A DNA stretch of 64,000 nt from positions 1-64,000 of the forward strand of contig NZ_JALZWP010000013.1 in assembly GCF_023336755.1 (NCBI RefSeq), written 5' to 3'. A program made the position numbers and the translations under genes. This DNA comes from Roseinatronobacter domitianus (GTDB taxonomy: Bacteria > Pseudomonadota > Alphaproteobacteria > Rhodobacterales > Rhodobacteraceae). Shown here piece after piece: positions 35,058-44,530 of this stretch (within the stretch, counting starts at the first letter, position 1; each line of letters starts with the position of its first letter). The notes below the pieces were generated by a model. The model was not told where the DNA came from and made no database searches. It saw nothing but the letters and a program-made list of their open reading frames with translations.

Positions 35058-35999
35058 TCAGCCCATCAACTGTCCGGCTTCGGGCACCCAACGGAACGCG
35101 GCTCCATCCCGCCCCGTATCGACATAGCCTACAGCGGGGAAGGGCATATGATAGCCGATGGCCGGAATACGGTCGGCGGCGATCATGCCCAGCACACGAC
35201 GGCGGCTTTCGGCAGCCATGGCCTTGTCCGAGTCAAAGCGCACTTCCCAGTCGGGCCGTGCCAGCGACCAGACAGGGTGGTTGGCAAGGTCCGCAAAGAT
35301 CACCAGCCCCGCGCCCTCGCTTTGCAGACGATAGACCATATGCCCCGGCGTATGTCCGGGCGCGGCCATGCCGGTTATCCCCGTCACCACGTCGCCACCA
35401 TCGCTGATGAAGCTCATCATCTCGGCCATCGGGCGGACATTGGCGTCAAAGCCGTCATTGCCCGCTGCCGCCCAATGGTCGAATTCCGTTTGGCCGGTGA
35501 CATAGCGTGCATTCGGGAAGGTGGCTTCGCCATCCGTCATCATGCCGCCGATATGGTCGCCATGCATATGCGTCAGCACCACGATGTCGATCTGGTCGGG
35601 TGTGTAACCGGCACTCGCCAGCGCATCCGTGATCGCATCCCCGTTCAGCCCGGTGTCAAACAGAACCAGTTCCGACCCGGTATTGACCACTGTGGGTGTG
35701 AAGAAGAACTGCGATACATCGGTGGACAGGAAATTGGCCCGGCTGACTTCTGCGAATTCCTCTTCCGAGACGTTCATCCCGAAAATTCCTTGCGGGTTTT
35801 CGCGCGGGGTGGTGCCGGCCAGAATGGTCGTTACCTCGAACCCGCCAATGTTGAATCGGCGGTGACGAGCGAAACTGGCCCCCATCATCGGCGCTTCCGC
35901 GCGGGCGGAGTGGGGCACGGCCAGTCCTGCCAGTGGCAGAGTCGCCCCGGCAGCCATCAGGCTGCGACGGGTGAGTGTTGTCGTGTTGAGTGTGGTCAT
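35058..35999 (-). CDS. Tat-exported metallo-beta-lactamase-fold hydrolase
   Basis: The product has 313 residues. A Tat signal peptide with TRRSLMAAGATLPLAGLAV and a cleavage site near ARAEA leads to an MBL domain (about 50-290). The metal motif THMHGDHIGG, the later APGHTPGHMVY and the Asp in FADLANHP are present, so two metal ions are likely bound. Substrate unknown; lactonase, sulfatase or quorum-related hydrolase roles are all possible in this superfamily. Confidence 0.9.
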   Translation of the reverse strand: MTTLNTTTLTRRSLMAAGATLPLAGLAVPHSARAEAPMMGASFARHRRFNIGGFEVTTILAGTTPRENPQGIFGMNVSEEEFAEVSRANFLSTDVSQFFFTPTVVNTGSELVLFDTGLNGDAITDALASAGYTPDQIDIVVLTHMHGDHIGGMMTDGEATFPNARYVTGQTEFDHWAAAGNDGFDANVRPMAEMMSFISDGGDVVTGITGMAAPGHTPGHMVYRLQSEGAGLVIFADLANHPVWSLARPDWEVRFDSDKAMAAESRRRVLGMIAADRIPAIGYHMPFPAVGYVDTGRDGAAFRWVPEAGQLMG

Positions 36000-36170
36000 C
36001 GTGTCTCCTCCTGTTGATGTTGTCTTGCACTAGGTATCATGGCCGACGGAAAATCGTGTCACTCTCGCGTGAGGCCATATCAATGCGCCGCACATTGCCT
36101 GCGCATCTGCGCAGATTGGTTCGCGTGGAATTGCACCTTAGCTATCGTACAACAGCAAAGGGGATTTGAT

Positions 36171-37151
36171 ATGGGCGTTCTGATCGACGGCAAATGGTCT
36201 GACCAATGGTATGACACCAAGAAAACCGCAGGGGCGTTTCAGCGTGACACGTCGCGGTTTCGCAACTGGGTGACGGCGGATGGTGACGCGGGCCCAACGG
36301 GTGACGCAGGCTTCAGGGCAGAGGCAGGGCGCTATCACCTATACGTGTCCTATGCCTGCCCTTGGGCGCATCGCGCGTTGATCTTTCGCGCGTTGAAAGG
36401 GCTGAGCGACCTGATCGACGTGTCCGTGGTCCATCCCGACATGTTGAACGATGGCTGGAGCTTTGCGACTGATTTTCCCGGCGCGACCGGCGACACGCTT
36501 TTTGGCAGCGACCATATCCGCGACATCTACATCCGGGCTGATCCCAAGGTGTCGGGCCGGGCCACGGTGCCCATTTTGTGGGATAAGGCGCAAGGCAAGA
36601 TCGTTTCGAATGAAAGCTCGGAAATTATCCGCATGTTCAATTCGGCGTTCAACGCGCTGACCGGGAATACCGACGACTACTCCCCCGAAGCCCTGCGCCC
36701 AGAGATCGACGCGGTCAACGCCCGTGTTTACGATACGCTGAACAACGGTGTCTATAAATCCGGGTTCGCGACCACGCAGGCGGCCTATGAGGATGCTGTT
36801 TATCCGCTGTTCGATACGCTTGACTGGCTGGAAGAGCGGCTGTCACACCAGCGCTATGTCGCTGGCGACAGGTTGACCGAAGCCGATTGGCGGCTGTTCC
36901 CGACCCTTGCGAGGTTTGATCTCGTGTACCACATGCATTTCAAATGCAACCGCGCGCGGATCGTGGATTACCCGGCGCTCTGGGCCTATACACGCGACCT
37001 ATACCAACACCCCGGCGTGGCGGAGACGGTGCATTTCGATCATATCGTGCGGCATTATCATTACAGCCATGACACGATTAATCCGTATCGCATCATCCCG
37101 ATCAACCCACGCCCAGAATTCATGGCCCCGCACGGGCGGGGGACGGTCTAG
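36171..37151 (+). CDS. Glutathionyl-hydroquinone reductase (ECM4/YqjG-type GST)
   Basis: A 326-residue xi-class GST. The catalytic Cys is in LYVSYACPWAHRALIF; SNESSEIIRMFN binds glutathione; the C-terminal helical domain includes the YVAGDRLTEADWRLFPTL and the HVYHMHFKCN-like segment LVYHMHFKCNRARI. These enzymes reduce glutathionyl-hydroquinones. ATG 36171 is chosen over a distant start at 36039. The last 32 bases overlap the L,D-transpeptidase gene on the other strand. Confidence 0.92.
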   Translation: MGVLIDGKWSDQWYDTKKTAGAFQRDTSRFRNWVTADGDAGPTGDAGFRAEAGRYHLYVSYACPWAHRALIFRALKGLSDLIDVSVVHPDMLNDGWSFATDFPGATGDTLFGSDHIRDIYIRADPKVSGRATVPILWDKAQGKIVSNESSEIIRMFNSAFNALTGNTDDYSPEALRPEIDAVNARVYDTLNNGVYKSGFATTQAAYEDAVYPLFDTLDWLEERLSHQRYVAGDRLTEADWRLFPTLARFDLVYHMHFKCNRARIVDYPALWAYTRDLYQHPGVAETVHFDHIVRHYHYSHDTINPYRIIPINPRPEFMAPHGRGTV

Positions 37152-37764
37152 GCCGGGGCGTGTCGGGTCCGGGCGTCAGCACGGCAACCCCGGAAACCGC
37201 TGGCGCCACCTGCGCCGCGGCTTGGAGCGGGACGGCTGTGCCGGTGCGTTCCAACTCTTGCTGCTTTGACGCGAAAATCGTGATTGGCGTGCCGTTGCGG
37301 ACCATAGCGTAGATGTCTTCCATCTGCCGGTCGGTTACGGCAATGCACCCATCGGTCCAATCGCCGCGCGCGCGCTGAAACCGGGGGCCGCGCCCGTGGA
37401 TGAAAATATCGCCGCCCGGACGCCAGCCATTGGCCTGCGCATGGGCGCGGTCGGCCTCGTTCGGGTAATCAATGCCGATGGACAGGTGAAACGCGCTGTT
37501 GGGGTTGCGCCGGTCGATGATGTAATCGCCTTCGGGTGTGCGCCTATCGCCTTCGCGCTCCTTGTGTCCGAAGGGCGTGCCACCAAGCTGCACTCGGTAG
37601 CTTTTCAGCACCGTGCCGTAATGCCGCAACTCCATCTGGCGTTCGGCTTTGTAAACCACCACACGGGTCACTTCTGGCCCGCTATAGCTGCGGAATTTGG
37701 TGGGCGCACAGGCGGTCAGGACCGCCAAAAGCGACATGGCTAGAAACAAGCGGGCAAACTGCAT
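37120..37764 (-). CDS. L,D-transpeptidase (YkuD) lipoprotein
   Basis: The product has 214 residues. A lipobox LTAC (Cys19) and a YkuD domain (about 32-170) are present. The catalytic site HGRGP...GDWTDGCIAV has the expected His and Cys. It probably crosslinks peptidoglycan or ties envelope proteins to it. The Pro/Ala-rich C-terminal tail (about 185-214) is coded by DNA that is partly antisense to the GST gene. Confidence 0.9.
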   Translation of the reverse strand: MQFARLFLAMSLLAVLTACAPTKFRSYSGPEVTRVVVYKAERQMELRHYGTVLKSYRVQLGGTPFGHKEREGDRRTPEGDYIIDRRNPNSAFHLSIGIDYPNEADRAHAQANGWRPGGDIFIHGRGPRFQRARGDWTDGCIAVTDRQMEDIYAMVRNGTPITIFASKQQELERTGTAVPLQAAAQVAPAVSGVAVLTPGPDTPRPRPSPARAGP

Positions 37765-37840
37765 CGAATCCTCTGGGGTTTCTTGCCACTATGCCCGAAG
37801 CCGCGAAACCTGCCAAGCTGCGCCCCCGCTCACGTCCGCG

Positions 37841-38617
37841 TCATCTGTCGCGGTCGGCCAGTTTCTGTTCGATCTCACGCAGTCGGGTCAGCACTTCGTC
37901 GCGGTATTCGTCTGTCGCTTTGTTCGACTCCGCTGCATGGGCGTCCTGCATCGAATTCACGATCAGACCGACCAGCAGGTTTACCACCGCAAAGGTCGTG
38001 ACCATAATGAAAGGCACGAAAAACGCCCACGCATAGGGATACACTTCCATCACCGGGCGGACGATGCCCATCGACCATGATTCCAGCGTCATGATCTGAA
38101 ACAGCGAATAGGCCGAATTACCCAGATCGCCGAACCATTGCGGAAAACTGTTCTGGAACAGCTTGGTCGCCATAACCGCGCCAATGTAGAAAATCATCCC
38201 CATCAGCAAAAACACCGACCCCATGCCGGGCAGTGCCGAAATGAAACCCTCTACCACGCGCCGCAGGCTGGGGCTGACCGACACCACGCGCAACAAGCGC
38301 AAGATACGAAGGGCGCGCAATACGCTGAACCCTTGGGTGGCTGGCATTAGCGCGATGGCAATGATGATGAAATCGAAGATATTCCAGCCTGACCGCCAGA
38401 ATTGCGCGCGATGGGCGTAAAGTTTCAGCGCCAGTTCAACCACGAAAATGCCAAGACAAATCTTGTCCAGTATCAGAATGACAGGGCCAATCGCATTCAT
38501 CACCGGGCGCGAGGTTTCCATGCCCAGCAACACGGCATTGAACAGGATCACCCCGATCACGCCATTGCGCACCCAGGCTTGGTCCAGAAAGGCGGCGATA
38601 TTGGCGCGGCTGAACAT
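37841..38617 (-). CDS. NaChBac-type voltage-gated sodium channel
   Basis: The product has 258 residues with six transmembrane segments. The S4 voltage sensor has Arg101, Arg104, Arg107 and Arg110, spaced by three. The pore has the selectivity filter TLESWSM (177-183), identical to that of characterised bacterial Na+ channels. A C-terminal coiled coil (DEYRDEVLTRLREIEQKL, about 236-254) should hold the tetramer. It is known to occur in marine and alkaliphilic bacteria, where it may aid motility or pH homeostasis. ATG 38617 is chosen because the longer frame has no membrane or RBS support. Confidence 0.95.
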   Translation of the reverse strand: MFSRANIAAFLDQAWVRNGVIGVILFNAVLLGMETSRPVMNAIGPVILILDKICLGIFVVELALKLYAHRAQFWRSGWNIFDFIIIAIALMPATQGFSVLRALRILRLLRVVSVSPSLRRVVEGFISALPGMGSVFLLMGMIFYIGAVMATKLFQNSFPQWFGDLGNSAYSLFQIMTLESWSMGIVRPVMEVYPYAWAFFVPFIMVTTFAVVNLLVGLIVNSMQDAHAAESNKATDEYRDEVLTRLREIEQKLADRDR

Positions 38618-38652
38618 GACATATCCCCGAAAATTAAGTTTGCGCAGATATG

Positions 38653-39864
38653 TTACCTTGCGAAGGCGGCTGCAAGCTCCACATGCGGGCTGAAGCGGAA
38701 TTGATCGACCATCTGCACCCAATCTAGCCGGTAGCCCGCGTCACACAGAATTTTCGCGTCGCGCGCGAATGTAACCGGATTGCAGGACACGGCGGCAATG
38801 CGCGGCACGGCGCTGTCGGCCAGCGCGCGCACCTGCGCCTCGGCGCCCGCGCGGGGCGGGTCAATCACGACGGCGTCAAAGCGCGCAAGGTCTTCGGGCA
38901 AAAGCGGGTTGCGGAACAGATCGCGGGTTTCATGGGTGATGCGTTTTAGCCCTGTTGCATGCCGCCATCCATGGTCAAGGGCGGTCAGCATCTCGGCCAC
39001 GCTTTCGACGGCATGAACCTCTGCCCCTTCGGCCAAGGGCAAAGCAAAAGTGCCACATCCTGCAAACAGATCGGCCACGCGCGGAGCGTCCCCCACGGCT
39101 TTGCCGACTGCCGATTGCAAAGCCGCTTGCGCGTCTGCCGTGGCTTGCAGAAACGCCCCCGGCGGCGGGGCGACCTTCGCGCGACCAAAGGTTTGCAGCG
39201 GCGGCGCGGCTTGGGCGATCACCTCGCCATCCCATGCCAGCCGTGCCAACCCGTTCGCGCCCGCCCATTGCCCCAGGGTGGCCTGCAACGGCCCGTCCAG
39301 CAGCTTGCCGCATGTCACGGACAGGTCCAGCCCAACGTCAGACAAGGTCAGCGACAGCGCCATTTCGCCTTTGCGAGAGCCCGCCATCGTGACCAGATCT
39401 TCCAGCAGCGGCAAAGCAGCGGTCAGTTCGGGCCGCAAGATCAGGCAGTCGGGCACGGATGCCACCGTGTCGCAGGCGCGCGCATGGAACCCCACAAGCG
39501 CGCCCTTCTTCAACCGCCGCCCGGAAAATGTGGCTCGCCTGCGGGTGTGCAGGCCCGATATATGCGGCGCATGGAAGGGCGCGTCCAACCCTTGCGCAGC
39601 CAACGCTTGCCGGATCACGCTTTCTTTCCAACCGGTGACAAAGCCTTCGCGCGCATGCTGAAGCGCGCATCCCCCGCAGGCTTTGTAATGCGGGCAGGGC
39701 GCGGCAACCCGTTCGGGCGAAGGCGTCAGGATACGCGGCGCTGCCAAACGTCCTTGCGCGATCTCGCCTTCAACCACCTCACCGGGCAGGGTGCGCGGCA
39801 CAAAGACAGGCCCCTCGGCAATCCCATCGCCATGATGCCCCAAGCGTGTAATGGTCAGCGTCAT
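38653..39864 (-). CDS. Class I SAM-dependent RNA methyltransferase (RlmC/RlmD/TrmA family)
   Basis: The product has 403 residues. Four cysteines for a [4Fe-4S] cluster include CPHYKACGGCALQH and a later Cys; the SAM motif is ADLFAGCGTFALPLA; the catalytic base-attack motif is VSCNPVTFARD; IDPPRAGAE is also typical. These enzymes methylate C5 of uridine in 23S rRNA or tRNA. Which uridine cannot be told from the sequence. Confidence 0.92.
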   Translation of the reverse strand: MTLTITRLGHHGDGIAEGPVFVPRTLPGEVVEGEIAQGRLAAPRILTPSPERVAAPCPHYKACGGCALQHAREGFVTGWKESVIRQALAAQGLDAPFHAPHISGLHTRRRATFSGRRLKKGALVGFHARACDTVASVPDCLILRPELTAALPLLEDLVTMAGSRKGEMALSLTLSDVGLDLSVTCGKLLDGPLQATLGQWAGANGLARLAWDGEVIAQAAPPLQTFGRAKVAPPPGAFLQATADAQAALQSAVGKAVGDAPRVADLFAGCGTFALPLAEGAEVHAVESVAEMLTALDHGWRHATGLKRITHETRDLFRNPLLPEDLARFDAVVIDPPRAGAEAQVRALADSAVPRIAAVSCNPVTFARDAKILCDAGYRLDWVQMVDQFRFSPHVELAAAFAR

Positions 39865-39873
39865 GACATGGCC

Positions 39874-41754
39874 TTATGCGTGTTCTGCGTTATCATCCGT
39901 GCCCAGAAAACCGCCCGATTGCCGTGCCCAGAAACGGGCATAGGTGCCGCTATTGGACAGCAATTCTTCATGCGTGCCTTGCTCGACAATGCGACCATCG
40001 TCAAGCACGATAATCCGGTCAAGCTGCGCAATGGTGCTGAGGCGGTGCGCAATCGCCAGCACGGTTTTACCCTGCATCAGCGGTTGCAGCGCATCCTGCA
40101 CGGCGGCCTCGACCTCGGAGTCCAGCGCCGAAGTGGCCTCGTCCAGAACCAGAATGGGCGCATTTTTCAAAAAGGCGCGCGCCAAGGCAATGCGTTGGCG
40201 TTGCCCGCCTGACAGGCGCACGCCGCGCTCGCCCAGTTGCGCGTCATAACCGCGGCGTCCTTCATGATCTTGCAAATCCTTGATGAACTCATGCGCTTCG
40301 GCGGCCTTTGCGGCGGCCTCTATTTCGGCGCGGGTGGCATCGGGGCGACCATAGCGGATATTCTCCAGCGCCGAGCGGTTGAACATGGCCGTTTCCTGCG
40401 TGACCATCGCAATGTTGCGGCGCAGGCTTTCCTGCGTCAGCTTGCGAATGTCGCCCCCGTCCAGCGTGATGCGCCCCGCTTCCACGTCATAAAGCCGCAG
40501 CAACAGTGCGACGAGCGTGGATTTCCCGGCACCGGATGCCCCGACAATTCCAATTTTCTCACCCTTGCCAATGCGCAGGGTCAGACGGTCTACCCCGCCC
40601 TTGTCACGCCCATAGGCAAAGCCCACGTCCTCGAACGCCACGGCCCCATCGGCGCGGCCAATTTCGACCGCGTCTGGCGCATCGGTCAGGTCGGGACGCG
40701 GTGTCAGGGTTTTCATGCCGTCCTCGATCTCTCCGATATTGGAGTAAATCGCCATCAGCACGAAACTGACCCAGCCGGTCATCTGCGCAATACGAATGGC
40801 GACGGCCCCAGCGGCAGCAATGTCGCCGGTGCTGGCCGCACCGATAGACCAAAGCCACAACGTGCCGCCAATCAGCAGCACTGGCAGAATGCCCGCAACC
40901 ACCATAAGGGCAAAGCGAAACCACGCCTGCACCTCGCCAAACTCGACAGAGCGGTCACGGAACACGCCCATGGCGTTCAGCGCGGCGCGGTCCTCGAAAT
41001 CGGCATGGGCGAACAGTTTGACGGTCTTGATGTTGCTGATCGTGTCGACAACCTGCCCGCTGACCTTTGCGCGGGCACCCGCCCGTTTGCCCGAACGCTC
41101 GCGCACTTGTGGCAGGAAATACCGGATCAGCGCCAGATAGGCCACCAGCCAGACCGCCAGCACAAGCGCCATGCGCGCATCGATGGTGAAGAGCAGCACA
41201 ACCGAGCCGATGATCGACGACAGCGCGAAAGCCATTGTGTTGATCGTTTCATTCGCCACATCGGTCAATGCGCGCGCGGTCTGCACCTGCTTTTGCGCAA
41301 TACGGCCCGCAAAGTCATTGTCGAAAAAGGTAACGGGCTGGCCCAACGTCCAACGGTTCAGCCGCGATTGCACCAGAACGAAGATATTGGGCTGCACGAC
41401 GATGCTGTTTGCTGCCGAGGATATCCCGAAGGCCAAGGGGCGCAGCACGATGAAAAACAGGATGAACCCGGCGATCAGCCAGCCATGCGCGGCGATAAAA
41501 CCCTGCGCGCCGGTCCCCACCGCTGCGTCAATGATCTGGCCAAGCAGCAGCGCCGAGATGACCTCGGTCGAGCCGACGATGGCAGAGATGACCGTGGCCA
41601 GCGCCAGCACCGGCCAAGACCCTTTGACCGACCACAGCATAAACCGCAGCAGGCTTTGCGGTGGTGGCCCATCCGCATGGGCGAAGCCGTCGATCAGGCC
41701 CGCCAGCCGAAAGGCAAGGGTCGGTTTTTGGGTGGGGTCTGTCTTTTGCAGCAT
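39874..41754 (-). CDS. ABC exporter, fused permease and ATPase
   Basis: The product has 626 residues. The N-terminal half (about 45-345) has six membrane helices; the C-terminal ATPase (about 375-610) has Walker A GASGAGKST, signature LSGGQRQRIALARA, Walker B ILVLDEATSALD and the H loop AHRLST. Such half-transporters dimerise to export lipids, drugs or peptides. No substrate is assigned. The gene is 9 bases from the methyltransferase, on the same strand. Confidence 0.93.
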   Translation of the reverse strand: MLQKTDPTQKPTLAFRLAGLIDGFAHADGPPPQSLLRFMLWSVKGSWPVLALATVISAIVGSTEVISALLLGQIIDAAVGTGAQGFIAAHGWLIAGFILFFIVLRPLAFGISSAANSIVVQPNIFVLVQSRLNRWTLGQPVTFFDNDFAGRIAQKQVQTARALTDVANETINTMAFALSSIIGSVVLLFTIDARMALVLAVWLVAYLALIRYFLPQVRERSGKRAGARAKVSGQVVDTISNIKTVKLFAHADFEDRAALNAMGVFRDRSVEFGEVQAWFRFALMVVAGILPVLLIGGTLWLWSIGAASTGDIAAAGAVAIRIAQMTGWVSFVLMAIYSNIGEIEDGMKTLTPRPDLTDAPDAVEIGRADGAVAFEDVGFAYGRDKGGVDRLTLRIGKGEKIGIVGASGAGKSTLVALLLRLYDVEAGRITLDGGDIRKLTQESLRRNIAMVTQETAMFNRSALENIRYGRPDATRAEIEAAAKAAEAHEFIKDLQDHEGRRGYDAQLGERGVRLSGGQRQRIALARAFLKNAPILVLDEATSALDSEVEAAVQDALQPLMQGKTVLAIAHRLSTIAQLDRIIVLDDGRIVEQGTHEELLSNSGTYARFWARQSGGFLGTDDNAEHA

Positions 41755-41802
41755 GAAGCGTCCTTTGATCAGGACATAGGGCGTTGCCCGGCTTTTCGCC
41801 AG

Positions 41803-42936
41803 TCAGCTCAGCAGATCATTGCGCGTGGCGCTGAAATCCGAGGCGATCCAGCGGGCTTCCAATGCTTTTAAGTGTTGCCCCAGCGCCGCGCCCTCTAGCC
41901 CCGGCAAATCTGCCGCGCGGATGGGGAAATGCGCATTTGTGCCGCGCGTGACCTCTGCCTGCCAATCTGGGGGCAGGGGGCTTTCCAGAACCGCTGCGCG
42001 CGCCAGAACCGCATCCTCGCCCAACTCCGCGCCCAGACGGTAGCCGAGCACCGCAGGCGCGGTCATGTCGCCCAACGCATCGCGCAGGCGTGTCAGGCTG
42101 CGTGTTTCGGCCTTGGTGAGCCGCAGATGGTCGATGGACGGGCCAAGAACCGCGAGGCGCCGCATCCAGTGCGGCGCGCGTGCCCCCTCCAGATGCACCA
42201 AGGGGGCCAGTGCGCGCGGGTCAGCCCCCGGCAAGACCCGCGCCAACACGCCCGCATGATCCATTGCCGCGACTGAAGGCGCAGGGTCACGCGCAGACAA
42301 GAGTTTGCGCAGTTCCGATGTGACCCGCTCTGCGGACAACCGTGCCAGTCCATCTACCCCCGCTGCACATGCGGCCAGACCATCGGCATCAAGCCCATGA
42401 TCCGGGTCGCCATACTGCGCATGAAAGCGGAAAAAGCGCAGAATTCGCAGATAATCTTCGGCAATGCGCTGGGCGGGGTCGCCCACGAAGCGCAAGCGTC
42501 GCGCGCGCAGGTCGTCCATGCCACCAAGCGGGTCCAGAACATGCCCCGCCGCATCGGCATAAAGCGCATTCATGGTGAAGTCGCGGCGTGCGGCGTCGTC
42601 CTCTATCCTGTCGGAAAAGGCGACTTCGGCATGGCGCCCGTCGGTCGCCACGTCGCGGCGAAAGGTTGTCACCTCGAACCCCTCGCCCCCTGCGATCAAT
42701 GTCACCGTGCCATGCGCGAGCCCCGTGGGCACGGCGCGCAGGCCCGCGCTTGTCGCCAGCGCAATCACGGTCTCGGGCCGGGCAGATGTGGCAATGTCCA
42801 CATCCGTCACCGCCTCGCCCAGTGCCGCGTTGCGCACGCAGCCGCCGACCGCATAGGCCGCATGGCCCGCGCCGGTCAGCAGGTCCAGCACCGTCTGCGT
42901 GCGGTCATTGTCCAGCCAGTCGCCGCTTACCCGCAT
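41803..42936 (-). CDS. cca: CCA tRNA nucleotidyltransferase / poly(A) polymerase family
   Basis: The product has 377 residues. The nucleotidyltransferase core AVGGCVRNAALGEAVTDVDIATSARPE has the catalytic Asp pair; the RRDFTMNALY motif and the EDYLRILRFFRFHAQYG segment (in parts) bind nucleotides and RNA. It adds or repairs the 3' CCA end of tRNA; tRNA-Arg here already has an encoded CCA, so its role may be repair as well as synthesis. ATG 42936 is chosen because the upstream frame overlaps the Nudix gene. It overlaps that gene by 10 bases. Confidence 0.92.
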   Translation of the reverse strand: MRVSGDWLDNDRTQTVLDLLTGAGHAAYAVGGCVRNAALGEAVTDVDIATSARPETVIALATSAGLRAVPTGLAHGTVTLIAGGEGFEVTTFRRDVATDGRHAEVAFSDRIEDDAARRDFTMNALYADAAGHVLDPLGGMDDLRARRLRFVGDPAQRIAEDYLRILRFFRFHAQYGDPDHGLDADGLAACAAGVDGLARLSAERVTSELRKLLSARDPAPSVAAMDHAGVLARVLPGADPRALAPLVHLEGARAPHWMRRLAVLGPSIDHLRLTKAETRSLTRLRDALGDMTAPAVLGYRLGAELGEDAVLARAAVLESPLPPDWQAEVTRGTNAHFPIRAADLPGLEGAALGQHLKALEARWIASDFSATRNDLLS

Positions 42937-43514
42937 TGCGCCATCCGTTCCGCCAGCCCGCGCAAGATGCGCGCACTCGCGCCCCAAGTATAATACGGCC
43001 CCCATGGCACCGCATAGAAATGCCGCCATTGTCCGCGCCAGATGCGGCGTTCAATCACAAAGCGCGCGGGGTCGGTGACATGCGCCAGGGGCACGCGGAA
43101 CACTTCGGCCACCTCGCCCGGTTCGGGGCGGGGACTGAACGCACCGTCCAGTCGCGCGACAAAGGGCGTGATTAGAAACCCCGTTACCGTTTCATGCGTG
43201 GGCAGCGTGCCCAGAATGCGCACCTGCGACGGGTCCAGCCCGATTTCTTCCTGCGATTCTCGCAAGGCGGTGGCGGCAAGATCGGGGTCGCCCGTATCCT
43301 GCCGCCCACCGGGAAAGGCAATCTGGCCGGGATGATGGCGCAGATGCGAGGCGCGCTTGGTCAGCACCACGCCGCCCGCATCATCGACAGCAAGCAGAAC
43401 CGCAGCAGGCCGCAACTTGCGTGCCGGATCGGTCGGCGCGAGGATAGGATTCAGGTCAAAATCGCTCGACGCATCGGCAGGGAGTGCCAAGGCTGCGCGC
43501 AAGCGGTCATCCAT
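42927..43514 (-). CDS. Nudix hydrolase, CoA pyrophosphatase type
   Basis: The product has 195 residues. The CoA-pyrophosphatase signature LTKRASHLRHHPGQIAFPGG precedes the Nudix box GGRQD...ALRESQEEIGL. The first Glu of the box is Asp, as in related members. It hydrolyses CoA and derivatives to phosphopantetheine and ADP. The gene overlaps hslO by 8 bases and cca by 10, so the three are one transcription unit. Confidence 0.92.
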   Translation of the reverse strand: MDDRLRAALALPADASSDFDLNPILAPTDPARKLRPAAVLLAVDDAGGVVLTKRASHLRHHPGQIAFPGGRQDTGDPDLAATALRESQEEIGLDPSQVRILGTLPTHETVTGFLITPFVARLDGAFSPRPEPGEVAEVFRVPLAHVTDPARFVIERRIWRGQWRHFYAVPWGPYYTWGASARILRGLAERMAQCG

Positions 43515-44448
43515 CCTTACCCTCGAAGCCTAGCGTGGCTGGGTCCATGACATAATGCGCGCCGCAAAACTGGCAGTCGGCGGTGACGGTGCCCTCTGGC
43601 GTGGTCATTGTGCCGATATCCTTGGCAGAATAAATCGACAACGTGCTGCGCACTTTTTCCTCTGAGCAGGAGCAGCCAAAATGCACTGGCTGCGGGTCAT
43701 AGACGCGTGGCGCTTCCTCGTGGAACAGGCGGGCCAGCAATTCGGGCGGGCCGACACGCGGGCCGATCAGTTCCAGCTCCTCGACCGTGTCCAGAAGCAT
43801 ATTGGCGCGGGTCCAGTTTTCGGCCTGCTCTGCGGCCTCGCGCTTGGGGGCTTCGGAATTGCCGGGCATGTGCTGCAACATCACGCCCCCAGCCCGCCAC
43901 GCCTGCGGCTGGCCGGGCAGGGTTGCACGCCCGAAGGATAGCGCAAAGCGGGTTGGCAACTGTTCGGATTGGGCGAAATAGGTTTCGGCACAGGCGCTCA
44001 AGGATTTTCCCGCAAGCGGGGTGATCCCCTGATACGGCGTCATGTCTGGCCCTTGGTCGATCAGGATGGCGAAATAGCCCTTGCCGATCTGGCTGTAGGG
44101 CTCTGCCTGCGTGTCCAGACGGTCGCGGTCGAAACTGGCATAGGCCCGGATGCGCGCGGGCGCACCTTCGGCTTCGGGGGCGTAATAGTCGGTTGCGATC
44201 AGCCGCACCGGCCCGTCGCCGCGAATTTGCAACGACAGTTTCCAGCGCAGTTTTATGGTCTGGCCGATCATCGCGGTCAGCAGCGTGGCCTCGGCAATCA
44301 GGGCTTCGACCACAGGCGGATATGCGTGTTTTTCCAACACGTTTTCCAGCGCGCCATCCAGCCGTGCGACACGGCCGCGAATGTCGCTATTGTCCAGTTG
44401 GAACGGCAGAACCGTGTCGTCCCAGGCGATCTGTTCGCCAATGCTCAT
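43507..44448 (-). CDS. hslO: Redox-regulated chaperone Hsp33
   Basis: The product has 313 residues. The C-terminal Zn site is present as CSC (residues in FGCSCSEEK) and CQFC. In oxidising conditions these release Zn and form disulfides, which turns on holdase activity. The N-terminal domain matches at LLTAMIGQTIKLRWKLSLQIRGDGPVR in parts. The first gene of the hslO-nudix-cca unit. Confidence 0.95.
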   Translation of the reverse strand: MSIGEQIAWDDTVLPFQLDNSDIRGRVARLDGALENVLEKHAYPPVVEALIAEATLLTAMIGQTIKLRWKLSLQIRGDGPVRLIATDYYAPEAEGAPARIRAYASFDRDRLDTQAEPYSQIGKGYFAILIDQGPDMTPYQGITPLAGKSLSACAETYFAQSEQLPTRFALSFGRATLPGQPQAWRAGGVMLQHMPGNSEAPKREAAEQAENWTRANMLLDTVEELELIGPRVGPPELLARLFHEEAPRVYDPQPVHFGCSCSEEKVRSTLSIYSAKDIGTMTTPEGTVTADCQFCGAHYVMDPATLGFEGKDG

Positions 44449-44530
44449 GGTAGATATCCTTGCTGGTGTAGCGCGCCGCGCGCGCTTAGGCTTGTCCCCA
44501 CATATAGGAACCAGACCGGAAGGGCCAAGG

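Noticed and set aside
40237-41871. Long plus-strand open frame (544 codons) opposite the ABC exporter gene
   Set aside because: It lies fully antisense to a gene with complete ABC motifs. Its translation is His/Arg/Gln-rich with no family motif, typical for the opposite strand of GC-rich coding DNA.
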